Source: Clostridia bacterium (GTDB taxonomy: Bacteria; Bacillota; Clostridia; Oscillospirales; Acutalibacteraceae). From it: 64,000 nucleotides of DNA. Below, piece by piece: positions 43,581-51,895 of the stretch (position 1 is the stretch's first letter; each line of letters opens with the position of its first letter). Below the pieces are notes generated by a model. It was not told where the DNA came from. It saw only the letters and a list, made by a program, of their open reading frames with translations, and ran no database searches. Both the position numbers and the translations under genes were made by a program. The stretch covers positions 1 through 64,000 of the forward strand of contig JAGAKX010000061.1 of the NCBI GenBank assembly GCA_017625435.1. The letters run 5' to 3'.

Positions 43581-44124
43581 AGACAATACGGACAGAAAGA
43601 GAAAAGCCCTGAGCGTTCAGGAGATTGTCATATTTTCAATGATGGCAACTCTTATGTTCTGTTCAAAAATATTAATGGAAGCTCTGCCGAACATACATCT
43701 TCTGGGAATGCTTACAATGACCTACACAATTGTTCTCAGAAAAAAGGCTTTGATTCCCATCTACGTATATGTGCTGTTAAACGGTCTTTACGGCGGTTTT
43801 TCAATGTGGTGGGTGCCGTACCTTTATATATGGACAATTCTTTGGGCGGTCACTATGATACTTCCGAAAAATATGCCGAAAAAGGCTGCCTGTGTTGTTT
43901 ATCCTGCCGTTTGCGGACTTCACGGCTTGCTTTTCGGAATACTTTATGCACCTGCTCAGGCGGTTATGTTCGGACTGGATTTCAGGCAGATGCTTTCCTG
44001 GATTGTAGCAGGTCTGCCCTTTGATGCATTGCACGGTGTCGGAAATCTGATCGCAGGACTCCTTATTTTCCCCGTGTCGGAATTCCTCAAAAAGCTTTTT
44101 TCTCGGACGCGTATGTATTTGTAA
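43564..44124 (+). CDS. ECF transporter S-component, probably for cobalamin or a precursor
   Basis: About 186 residues with five to six hydrophobic segments. Family features include ALPNIHLLGMLTMTYTIV and GLPFDALHGVGNLIAGLL. S-components bind the vitamin and dock with a shared energising module, which is not encoded in this window. The riboswitch and the DUF4430 partner make cobalamin the best guess. The start is uncertain: TTG 43564 lies within the previous gene, and no clear ribosome site is seen, so coupled translation is likely. Confidence 0.75.
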   Translation: MFIQNKDNTDRKRKALSVQEIVIFSMMATLMFCSKILMEALPNIHLLGMLTMTYTIVLRKKALIPIYVYVLLNGLYGGFSMWWVPYLYIWTILWAVTMILPKNMPKKAACVVYPAVCGLHGLLFGILYAPAQAVMFGLDFRQMLSWIVAGLPFDALHGVGNLIAGLLIFPVSEFLKKLFSRTRMYL

Positions 44125-44131
44125 TTTTTTG

Positions 44132-44161
44132 AAACTGCTCTTTTCGAAGGGCAGTTTTTTT
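44132..44161 (+). terminator. Rho-independent terminator
   Basis: AAACTGCTCTT, loop TTCG, AAGGGCAGTTT and T residues. It ends the B12 uptake transcript. Confidence 0.85.
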
Positions 44162-44223
44162 GTTAAGTTTATTTAAAGTTTACCTGCTAAAATATGTAAA
44201 AACAAGACCGAAGGGTGAATATT

Positions 44224-45813
44224 ATGAAAATTCTGAAATCTGCGTTTGTCTTTATTTTTATAGCTGTTATGCTTGTATCCTGCACTTCTGTTCCGACGAA
44301 GACTTCGGATGAAACAACGGAAGCACAGGAGTTTTCCGATGCTGTAAGTATTTCATTAAGCGATGATGAAATTTTGGTTGACGGAAAAAATGTGACTGCT
44401 GATACACAGCAGGCGGTTTATTCTGCAAAGGATATAGTGTACTATGAGGAAGGCAAAGACTTTACTTACGGTGAAGGCAGCGAAAGTGATGCTCACAGTA
44501 AGGCTGAGGCAGATGCTCATACTGTTGTCCATATTACCGCACCCGGAAAATACTTTCTCAGCGGAAAGCTGTCTTCGGGACAAATTGCAGTAGATTTGGG
44601 TGAGGACGCCGAGAAAAATCCCGATGCAGTTGTAACGCTTATTCTGGGCGGTGTTGATATAACCTGCACCGTTGCCCCTGCTGTTATTTTTTATAATGTT
44701 TACGAATGCTCAGACACCGGCGAAGAAAATGCAACGAAGGACGTAAATACCGAAAATGCAGGTGCAAATGTCATAATTGCCGACGGAACCGTGAATAATA
44801 TTAACGGTGCCTATGTCGCAAAAATCTATAAATCCGTTGAACTTAATGAGGACGGAACTGAGGTTATTGACAGCAAAAAGCTTCATAAGTATGATGCGGC
44901 ATTTTATTCCAGGAAAACAATGAATATTACGGGTGGAGATATCGGTGACGGTATTCTTAATATCAACGCTGAAAATGAAGGTCTTGACAGCGAGCTTCAT
45001 CTTACAATCAACGGCGGAAATATCAATATAATTTCCGGTAATGACGGAATCAATACCAATGAAGATAATGTTTCCGTAACAACAATAAACGGAGGAGCTC
45101 TCAGCATTATCTGTGACGGCTCAACGGGTGAGGGCGACGGAATTGATTCAAACGGATGGCTTGTTATCAACGGCGGTACCGTGACGGCAGAGGCTTGCTC
45201 CGTAAGCGGAGATGCAGGCATTGATTCTGATATGGGCATTTATATAAACGGCGGCAATGTCATTGCTACGGGTAATATGCTTGACCGTATATCAGGGGGA
45301 GACGGTACCTTTGCCGTGTTCAGCTTTAATTCCCGTCAGAACGGCGGCGTCAGCTATTCAATTAAAAGTTCAGAGGGTGAAACCGTAAGTGAATACACCC
45401 CATCAAATGCATTTACTTATCTGATAATTGCAGGGGAGAAGCTTATTCCCGGTGAATATACCTTATGGCAGGGCAGTAAGCAGTTAGCTGTAAGCGCAGA
45501 GAACGGAATGGCAGGCGGATTTTCTCCGGATGCAAGACCCGAAATGCCCGAGGGTGAGAGCTTCCCGCAGATGCCTGAGGGTGAGAGCTTTCCTCAGAAG
45601 CCTGAAGGTATGATACCTCCTGAAATGCCTGAGGGAGAAGAACCTTCATCAATGCCTCAAAACGGAGACAAACCTCAGCGACCGGATGACTTTTCCGGTC
45701 CCGGCTTCAGAGGTCCTGAAAATCAGGTAGGCGGTGAAAAGTCAACGGTTTTTTCTGTCAATAAAGGCGCCAATTATTTTTCAGGTGTCGGTCTTTATGA
45801 AAATGCTGAATAA
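44224..45813 (+). CDS. Lipoprotein with DUF4353-type carbohydrate-binding domain
   Basis: 529 residues. The lipoprotein signal ends VMLVSC, with Cys20. A large beta-rich domain follows, with repeated Gly-rich turns (NITGGDIGDGILNINAENEG, LTINGGNINIISGNDGI, LVINGGTVTAEACSV) that form a beta-helix-like carbohydrate-binding fold (DUF4353). The C terminus holds proline-rich repeats (MPEGESFPQ units, about 440-485). It probably binds or coats cell-wall or exopolysaccharide material. ATG 44224 is 8 nt after AAGGG. Confidence 0.7.
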   Translation: MKILKSAFVFIFIAVMLVSCTSVPTKTSDETTEAQEFSDAVSISLSDDEILVDGKNVTADTQQAVYSAKDIVYYEEGKDFTYGEGSESDAHSKAEADAHTVVHITAPGKYFLSGKLSSGQIAVDLGEDAEKNPDAVVTLILGGVDITCTVAPAVIFYNVYECSDTGEENATKDVNTENAGANVIIADGTVNNINGAYVAKIYKSVELNEDGTEVIDSKKLHKYDAAFYSRKTMNITGGDIGDGILNINAENEGLDSELHLTINGGNINIISGNDGINTNEDNVSVTTINGGALSIICDGSTGEGDGIDSNGWLVINGGTVTAEACSVSGDAGIDSDMGIYINGGNVIATGNMLDRISGGDGTFAVFSFNSRQNGGVSYSIKSSEGETVSEYTPSNAFTYLIIAGEKLIPGEYTLWQGSKQLAVSAENGMAGGFSPDARPEMPEGESFPQMPEGESFPQKPEGMIPPEMPEGEEPSSMPQNGDKPQRPDDFSGPGFRGPENQVGGEKSTVFSVNKGANYFSGVGLYENAE

Positions 45814-45828
45814 TTGTTCAGTTTTCTC

Positions 45829-45857
45829 TTGCTTCAGGAGTTTTTCTGTGATACAAT
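45829..45857 (+). promoter_or_regulatory. Promoter of the second ECF operon
   Basis: TTGCTT (45829-45834) and TACAAT (45852-45857), spacer 17 bp, placing the start near 45864. The leader is about 130 nt and highly structured. Confidence 0.55.
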
Positions 45858-45865
45858 AACTATGT

Positions 45866-45970
45866 TGTTCAGAAGAACAGCGTCGGGACAGAAGTTCCTT
45901 TTTTCATTCTTTTTTTGTAAAAGATACTACGAAGGTATCATTATCTCAGAAGGGATAGTGATACCTTTTT
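45866..45970 (+). promoter_or_regulatory. Structured attenuator leader with three AGAA-loop hairpins
   Basis: Hairpin 1 is TGTTC-AGAA-GAACA (45866-45879). Hairpin 2 is GGGAC-AGAA-GTTCC (45885-45898), followed by a T-rich stretch. The third is a 16-bp terminator stem (45932-45967), also with an AGAA loop and a T tail. GATACT...AGGTATC (45923-45939) can pair and would disrupt the terminator. Mutually exclusive folds before an ECF transporter gene suggest a ligand-controlled attenuator. I do not recognise it as a known riboswitch class. Confidence 0.5.
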
Positions 45971-45993
45971 CTGTATGTTGAAAGGAGCTTATA

Positions 45994-46533
45994 ATGAAAA
46001 ACAACTCAAGGCTTATTAAAATGGTGCTTGCCGCATTCTTTCTTGCCCTTTCCTATGTGATGCCCTTTCTTACGGGGCAGATTCCCGAAATCGGCTCAAT
46101 GCTTTGCCCTATGCACATTCCCGTGCTTCTCTGCGGATTCCTGTGCGGATGGCATTGGGGGATGGCTGTCGGCTTTACAGCTCCGCTTTTCCGATCTCTG
46201 ACACTCGGTATGCCTCCGCTTTTTCCTGTGGCAGTCTGTATGGCATTTGAGCTTGCGACTTACGGACTTGTATCGGGACTTATGCACAAATATCTTCCGG
46301 GAAAGAAGCCTTATATTTACCTTTCTCTTCTTACCGCTATGATTGCGGGAAGACTTGTCTGGGGAGCTGCTATGTTTACGGCTTTAAGCATAAACGGCGG
46401 TGCTTTTACCTTTTCCGCATTCCTTGCAGGTGCAATTACAAATGCCGTGCCCGGTATCGCATTACAGCTAGTTGCTGTCCCCGTTGCGGTAATGATACTT
46501 GATAATCCCAAAATTCTTAATCTGAGAGGCTGA
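45994..46533 (+). CDS. ECF transporter S-component, substrate unknown
   Basis: 179 residues with about six hydrophobic segments (for example VLAAFFLALSYVMPFLTG and GIALQLVAVPVAVMIL). PMHIPVLLCGFLCGWHWG is typical of ECF S-components. It lacks the family-specific motifs I would need to name the vitamin. AAGGAG precedes the ATG. The next gene, a P-loop kinase, starts one base after its stop codon, so transport may be coupled to phosphorylation of the same compound. The structured attenuator upstream probably senses that compound or its product. Confidence 0.75.
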   Translation: MKNNSRLIKMVLAAFFLALSYVMPFLTGQIPEIGSMLCPMHIPVLLCGFLCGWHWGMAVGFTAPLFRSLTLGMPPLFPVAVCMAFELATYGLVSGLMHKYLPGKKPYIYLSLLTAMIAGRLVWGAAMFTALSINGGAFTFSAFLAGAITNAVPGIALQLVAVPVAVMILDNPKILNLRG

Positions 46534-46534
46534 T

Positions 46535-47608
46535 ATGAATAAAAACACACGTGAGCTTCTGTTGAAGCATTATAAAAACTTCCCGAATCTGCAGGCGGAA
46601 GATCTTCTTAAATTTCTGTTTCAGAGTGTCTTCGGATGCGAGCATCTTGTGTCCGATGAAAACACCGCGTTGCAGTATATAAAACAAGAGCATTCCGAAA
46701 TATCAGCGACGGCTTTACCTTTTACGGAGCCCCTTGACGGCAATTACTGCCGAGTTTATCTTTCGTGGCTGAATAAGGGGCTTTCTCCCGAAACACTTAC
46801 AAGGCTGTTCTGTCTTTCAGCAAAAGAAGAGCCTGACGGCAAAGCGTTACTTCTTCAGAAAACCGAGATTGCACATGAGCTTATTGAAAGCGGTGAAATC
46901 CCTCTTGAAAAGCACGATTTCGATAAGAAGCTTTCCGAGTGGAAGGGGAGAGACTGTCCCGCCATTCACCATTCCGATGCTTTCAGAAGCACGTACAAGC
47001 CTGCCTACAGGGTTATTGATAATAAGTATGCTGATTTTCTCGGGCTTTTCTCGGCAATTGACAAATTGCTTTCCGTCGGTAATGTAATTCTTACTTTAGA
47101 GGGCGGAAGTGCAAGCGGAAAATCCACGCTTTCGGAAGTTTTAGCGTCGGTGTATGACTGCAATATTTTCCATGCGGACGATTTCTTTTTACGTCCTGAA
47201 CAGCGTACTCCCGAGCGTTTTTGTGAAATCGGCGGAAATTTTGACAGAGAGCGTTTTTATGATGAAATTATTTGCTCTTTGGTTAAAAATGAAACAGTAA
47301 ATTACAGACCCTTTGATTGTTCTTTACAGGCTCTCGGCGATACGGTAAGTGTCCCGCCGAAAAAACTGACGGTTGTTGAGGGTGTTTATTCGATGCATCC
47401 CGATTTCGGCAAGTACTATAATTTATCCGCTTTTCTTGATATTTCCCCTGATTTTCAGAAAAAACGCATAGAAACAAGAAATTCTCCTGCATTGGCAAAG
47501 CGTTTCTTTTCAGAATGGATTCCTCTTGAAAATATCTATTTTGAAAAAACGGAAATAAAAAAACGTGCAGATATCATAATAAAAATAATCGAAGAAACCG
47601 ATGAATAG
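46535..47608 (+). CDS. Uridine-kinase-like P-loop kinase with N-terminal extension
   Basis: 357 residues. The N-terminal ~180 form a helical domain (LLKFLFQSVFGCEHLVSDE). The C-terminal half is a uridine kinase/phosphoribulokinase-type domain: Walker A GGSASGKST, the substrate motif FHADDFFL, and VVEGVYSMHP. Such kinases phosphorylate nucleosides, pantothenate-like vitamins or related alcohols. The tight link to an ECF S-component suggests a salvage kinase that traps the imported vitamin. A terminator overlaps the stop codon. Confidence 0.75.
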   Translation: MNKNTRELLLKHYKNFPNLQAEDLLKFLFQSVFGCEHLVSDENTALQYIKQEHSEISATALPFTEPLDGNYCRVYLSWLNKGLSPETLTRLFCLSAKEEPDGKALLLQKTEIAHELIESGEIPLEKHDFDKKLSEWKGRDCPAIHHSDAFRSTYKPAYRVIDNKYADFLGLFSAIDKLLSVGNVILTLEGGSASGKSTLSEVLASVYDCNIFHADDFFLRPEQRTPERFCEIGGNFDRERFYDEIICSLVKNETVNYRPFDCSLQALGDTVSVPPKKLTVVEGVYSMHPDFGKYYNLSAFLDISPDFQKKRIETRNSPALAKRFFSEWIPLENIYFEKTEIKKRADIIIKIIEETDE

Positions 47609-47626
47609 TATTTCGTCGGTTTTTTC
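47595..47626 (+). terminator. Rho-independent terminator
   Basis: AAACCGATGAA pairs with TTCGTCGGTTT and is followed by T residues. The stem includes the last codons of the kinase gene. Confidence 0.7.
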
Positions 47627-47702
47627 TGTATATGAAACTTTTTATTACGAAGGTACGTTGCATATACTCCTGACATTGACAAAATAGTAACGAACTTATT
47701 CC

Positions 47703-47731
47703 TTGACTTTGCCTTTTTCTTGACTTATTAT
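47703..47731 (+). promoter_or_regulatory. Promoter of the rnf operon
   Basis: TTGACT (47703-47708) and TATTAT (47726-47731) with a 17-bp spacer, about 60 nt before the rnfC start codon. Confidence 0.6.
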
Positions 47732-47794
47732 TAATATGTATATCTATGCGGATGCATACTATAATAACAAATTATGAAGAAAGGTTTATTTTTT

Positions 47795-49111
47795 ATGGGT
47801 TCTTATCTTCTCGGAATACACACGCCCCACAGAAAAGGCACAAAAGACAGTCCCGTTGAGCGTCTTTCTGACGTGAAGACTGTAATGATTCCGATGTCAA
47901 TGCATATCGGCAAGCCTGCAACTCCTGTTGTAAAGGTTGGAGATATGGTTAAAATCGGAACAAAAATAGGTGAAGCTGACGGTAAAGTTTCATCTGATAT
48001 CTATGCGAGCATATCAGGTAAGGTTACAAAGCTTACGGACTATCTTCTTGCCACAGGCAAAACCACGACTGCTGTCATAATTGAGGCAGACGGCGAAAAT
48101 GCCGTTGATGAAGCTGTGGCTCCTCCCGTTATTAGCGACAGAGACAGCTTCATTGAGGCCGTTAAGAAAAGCGGTATAGTGGGCCTTGGCGGTGCAGGCT
48201 TCCCCACACACGTAAAGCTTGATGTTCCTACGGAAAAAATAGAATATCTTATAGTAAACGGAGCTGAATGTGAGCCTTACGTTACAAGTGACTCAGTAAA
48301 TATGCTGACACGTGCCGATGATATGGCAGCGGCTCTTAAGGCTCTCAATAAGTACCTTGGTGTAAAAAAGGTCATTATCGGTGTTGAAAAGGGCAACAAA
48401 AAAGTTGTATCGGCAATGCAGTCACTTGCTTCATCACTTACTGAGCTTGAAGTAAAGGTAAGCGTTCTTCCCGATAAGTACCCTCAGGGCGGAGAAAAGG
48501 TTATGGTTTACCATACCACGGGCAGAAAGATTGCCGCAAACAAGCTGCCTATTGATGTAGGATGTATTGTTCTTAACAGCACAACGGTTGCACAGATAGG
48601 CTCTTTCCTTAAAACGGGTATGCCCCTTACGGAAAAGCTTGTAACTGTGGACGGTGCAGCTGTTACGAAGCCTCAGAACGTGATAGCTCCCATAGGTACT
48701 CCCGTTAATGTACTGTTTGATTTCTGCGGCGGTCTTAAAGAGGATCCTGCAAAAATCATTTACGGCGGTCCTATGATGGGTATTACCGTTCCCAATGCCG
48801 ATGTTCCCGTGCTTAAGAACACAAATGCAGTTCTTGCTCTTTCAGAAAAGGAAGCAAAGCTTCCAAAGACTACAGCCTGCATCCGTTGCGGTGCCTGTGT
48901 AAACACATGCCCCTTCAGCCTTGCACCCGTAAATATAGCAGAGGCTTATTCAAAGGAGGACACGGACGAATTAAAGGCTCTTTCCGTTCAGTCCTGTATG
49001 GAATGCGGCTGCTGCAGCTTTGTATGTCCTGCAAACCGTCCTCTTGTGCAGATTAACAAGCTCTCTAAAAAATTATTAGCGGATAACGCAGCAAAGGAGG
49101 GAAGCAAATAA
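47795..49111 (+). CDS. rnfC: Rnf complex subunit C (NADH-binding, Fe-S)
   Basis: 438 residues. It has the NADH/FMN-binding motif GLGGAGFPTHVK, the NGAECEPY motif, and two ferredoxin clusters at the C terminus (CIRCGACVNTCP and CMECGCCSFVCP). RnfC passes electrons between NAD and the rest of the ion-pumping Rnf complex on the inner side of the membrane. I chose ATG 47795 because GAAAGG (47780-47785) stands 9 nt upstream; an ATG at 47774 lies before that site. First gene of rnfCDGEAB, the usual clostridial order. Confidence 0.95.
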   Translation: MGSYLLGIHTPHRKGTKDSPVERLSDVKTVMIPMSMHIGKPATPVVKVGDMVKIGTKIGEADGKVSSDIYASISGKVTKLTDYLLATGKTTTAVIIEADGENAVDEAVAPPVISDRDSFIEAVKKSGIVGLGGAGFPTHVKLDVPTEKIEYLIVNGAECEPYVTSDSVNMLTRADDMAAALKALNKYLGVKKVIIGVEKGNKKVVSAMQSLASSLTELEVKVSVLPDKYPQGGEKVMVYHTTGRKIAANKLPIDVGCIVLNSTTVAQIGSFLKTGMPLTEKLVTVDGAAVTKPQNVIAPIGTPVNVLFDFCGGLKEDPAKIIYGGPMMGITVPNADVPVLKNTNAVLALSEKEAKLPKTTACIRCGACVNTCPFSLAPVNIAEAYSKEDTDELKALSVQSCMECGCCSFVCPANRPLVQINKLSKKLLADNAAKEGSK

Positions 49112-50031
49112 TGAGTGCTCTTACAAAATTAATGATTTCTCCCCATATTCACAGCGGAAAATCCACTTCCGGTATTATGGGCGACGTTCTGATTGCATTA
49201 CTTCCCGCAACTATTGCAGGTACGGTAATATTCGGCTGGCGTGCACTTCTTGTAATTGCAGTATGCATTATCTGTTCTGTGGGATTTGAAGCAATTTTCA
49301 ATCTTATAGTAAAAAAGGAACAGACGGTAGGGGATTTATCTGCCGCGGTTACGGGTCTTCTTCTGGCTCTGAATCTTCCCGTTGATGTGCCGTTATGGCA
49401 GTGTGCGGTAGGCTCACTGTTTGCGATAATTGTTGTAAAATGCCTCTTCGGCGGAATCGGTGCAAACCTCGTAAACCCTGCAATTACGGCACGTGTGTTT
49501 ATGCTTGTTGCCTTCGGCTCAATGGCTGTGCCTTCATTCCCCGTAGATTCCGTTTCCTCTGCTACTCCTCTTTCAGCAGAAGAAATGCCCGGGCTTCTTG
49601 ATTTGTTCCTTGGCAGACACGGCGGTGCTATAGGTGAAACCTGCGTTGCAGCTTTACTTATCGGTGGTATTTATCTTCTCGTAAGACGTGTTATTTCCTG
49701 GCAGATTCCCGTCGTTTTCCTCGGAACGGTATTCCTCTTCTCATTGTTTATGGAAGGCTTTGATGCCGTAAGCGCTCTTTCCCTTCTTATGTCGGGCGGT
49801 GTATTTATCGGTGCTATCTTTATGGCAACAGATTACACAACATCTCCCTATACCCCCTGGGGCAAGGTTATCTTCGGTCTCGGCGCAGGTCTTCTTACCT
49901 GCCTTATCAGATATTTCGGAACTTATCCCGAAGGTGTTTCCTTTGCGATTCTGTTTATGAACATACTTAATCCTTACATCTGCAAGTGGACAAAGCGTAA
50001 GGTATTTACGGCAGGAGGAGATAAAGAATGA
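49111..50031 (+). CDS. rnfD: Rnf complex subunit D (flavinylated membrane subunit)
   Basis: 306 residues with about nine membrane segments, NqrB/RnfD family. The covalent FMN attachment site is visible as DSVSSATPLS, with Thr152 as the expected flavinylated residue. RnfD carries electrons across the membrane and helps form the ion channel. Its start codon shares a base with the rnfC stop, and its end overlaps rnfG by four bases. Confidence 0.95.
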   Translation: MSALTKLMISPHIHSGKSTSGIMGDVLIALLPATIAGTVIFGWRALLVIAVCIICSVGFEAIFNLIVKKEQTVGDLSAAVTGLLLALNLPVDVPLWQCAVGSLFAIIVVKCLFGGIGANLVNPAITARVFMLVAFGSMAVPSFPVDSVSSATPLSAEEMPGLLDLFLGRHGGAIGETCVAALLIGGIYLLVRRVISWQIPVVFLGTVFLFSLFMEGFDAVSALSLLMSGGVFIGAIFMATDYTTSPYTPWGKVIFGLGAGLLTCLIRYFGTYPEGVSFAILFMNILNPYICKWTKRKVFTAGGDKE

Positions 50032-51206
50032 AAACTTATATTAAGAATCTTGCTGTTTTTGTCTGTATCTGTTCGGTTATAACTTTACTTCTTGCAGCTA
50101 CAAACTTTATTACTGCTCCCGTTATTGAAGAGAATCAGAATGCGGCTGCCAATGCTGCACTTCTCCAGGTAATGCCCGAGGGCAAGGGCTTTGAAACAGC
50201 TGATATCAGCACTTTTTCATTGCCTGCAACAGTAACTGAAGTACACAAAGAAACATCGGGTCTCGGTTACGTTGTAAAGCTCACTACCGCAGGCTACGGT
50301 TCAGATTTTGTTATTATGTGCGGTGTAAACTCAGACGGTGTTGTAACAGGTGCCGTGTGTCTTTCTTCTAATGAAACCCTTAGTAAAGAAAAAACTTACG
50401 GTGAAAACTTTACCGATAAGGATGCCGCAGGTGTTGAAGCTGTTGATACTATTTCGGGTGCTACAAAGACAACCGAGGCATACAAGAATGCGGTAAAGGA
50501 TGCTCTTAATGCAGCAATTATCCTCGGCGGCGGCTCTGTTGATATCCGTACAGAGGAAGAAATTCTTGCAGATAACCTGGATGCTGCATTCCCTGCAGGC
50601 GAAAAGGCATTCGAAAAGCTCTTTATGGTTGATCTTATTGAAGGTGTTGACGCAGTTTACGAAGCAACAAACAAGGCAGGCTATGTTTTTGTTTCCGGTG
50701 AACAGTTTATCGGCGTAAATGCCGACGGTACCGTTGTAACTGAAGGTGTTACAGATACGGCTCTTTATAGCGATGCTGTTGCTGCAATCAAGGCAAGCAC
50801 ACTCGAGGATATTGACATTTCTGCTTATGAAGGCCTTGAAAAGACTGTAGTTTCTGCTAAGAAGACCGCTTCAGGAAACTTTGTACTTGAAACAAAGGGT
50901 GCAGGCTACGGTATCAAGGGCGGCGATGAATACCATCCCGCTTCGGGCGAATATATTATTGTACGTGTTTCCGTAACACCCGATTTCAGAATTATTGACT
51001 GTCTTACTGTTTCCGAGGCTGAAACCGACGGACTGGGTGACGCCTGTGCAGACGAAAGCTTCTACAGTCAGTTTGTAGGAAAGACAGACGAAAACTACAA
51101 GGAAATTGATGCTATAAGCGGTGCAACCTTAACAACAAACGGTTACACCCAGGCTATTGAACGTGCATTCAGCGCTATTACGACAATGAACGGAGGTGCC
51201 CGATAA
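50028..51206 (+). CDS. rnfG: Rnf complex subunit G with two FMN-binding domains
   Basis: 392 residues, about twice the usual RnfG length. After an N-terminal membrane segment (about 8-30) there are two FMN_bind domains. The first ends with VDTISGATKTTEAY (attachment Thr146), the second with IDAISGATLTTNGY (attachment Thr367). Each has the S/T-G-A-T motif used by ApbE for covalent FMN. The second keeps the usual ETDGLGDAC-like region and the first lacks it. The subunit may therefore carry two outward-facing flavins. ApbE is encoded 4 kb downstream. Overlaps rnfD and rnfE. Confidence 0.9.
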   Translation: MKTYIKNLAVFVCICSVITLLLAATNFITAPVIEENQNAAANAALLQVMPEGKGFETADISTFSLPATVTEVHKETSGLGYVVKLTTAGYGSDFVIMCGVNSDGVVTGAVCLSSNETLSKEKTYGENFTDKDAAGVEAVDTISGATKTTEAYKNAVKDALNAAIILGGGSVDIRTEEEILADNLDAAFPAGEKAFEKLFMVDLIEGVDAVYEATNKAGYVFVSGEQFIGVNADGTVVTEGVTDTALYSDAVAAIKASTLEDIDISAYEGLEKTVVSAKKTASGNFVLETKGAGYGIKGGDEYHPASGEYIIVRVSVTPDFRIIDCLTVSEAETDGLGDACADESFYSQFVGKTDENYKEIDAISGATLTTNGYTQAIERAFSAITTMNGGAR

Positions 51207-51895
51207 TGAAAGAAAAATCTTCAGTTTCAGTACTCCTTAACGGTATTCTGAAGGAGAATCCGGTTCTGGTGCTCATTCTCGGCACCTGTCCCACACTTGC
51301 TACTACCACCACAGTCAAGGGTGCTGTCGGAATGGGACTTGCAGCTATGTGTGTTCTCATCTGTTCAAACGTATTTATTTCTCTTCTTCGTAAGAGAATT
51401 CCCGAATCAATGCGAATTCCCTGCTATATCGTTATTATCGCAGGCTTTGTTACAATTGTAAAAATGATTGTTCAGGCATATCTTCCCGAATTATATGAAA
51501 CTCTCGGTGTTTATCTTGATCTTATTACCGTTAACTGCATAATTCTCGGACGTGCCGAAATGTTTGCTAACAAGAATCCCGTTGTTGCCTCTGCTCTTGA
51601 CGGTATCGGAATGGGTCTCGGTTTTACACTTGCACTTACTATGATGTCAACTATCCGTGAAGTATTCGGTGCAGGCTCCTTCTTCGGAATTGAAATTCCT
51701 TTTATGGCAAACTACAAAATAGAATTCTTCACAAAGGCTCCCGGCGGACTTCTTGTTTACGGACTTCTTATTGCATTTATTTATGCAGTTACCCACGGAA
51801 AGGCACCTCTTAAAAAGTCATTTTCCTGTGAGGGCTGTCCCAATGCCGCAAACTGTCAGGGCGGCAGCTGTTCAGAGAAAGGAGATGAGAACTGA
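51206..51895 (+). CDS. rnfE: Rnf complex subunit E with cysteine-rich tail
   Basis: 229 residues, RnfA/RnfE family, with six membrane segments (for example NPVLVLILGTCPTLA and VYLDLITVNCIILGRAEMFA). The paired conserved cysteines of this family lie in these segments and hold an iron cluster between RnfA and RnfE. A tail of about 25 residues contains four cysteines (CEGCPNAANCQGGSC), which could bind a further metal centre. The start overlaps rnfG and the stop overlaps rnfA. Confidence 0.93.
   Translation: MKEKSSVSVLLNGILKENPVLVLILGTCPTLATTTTVKGAVGMGLAAMCVLICSNVFISLLRKRIPESMRIPCYIVIIAGFVTIVKMIVQAYLPELYETLGVYLDLITVNCIILGRAEMFANKNPVVASALDGIGMGLGFTLALTMMSTIREVFGAGSFFGIEIPFMANYKIEFFTKAPGGLLVYGLLIAFIYAVTHGKAPLKKSFSCEGCPNAANCQGGSCSEKGDEN

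Noticed and set aside
45923..45939. Hairpin with an ACGA loop considered as half of a guanidine-II riboswitch
   Set aside because: Only one such loop is present, and the downstream genes are an ECF S-component and a kinase, not guanidine exporters.
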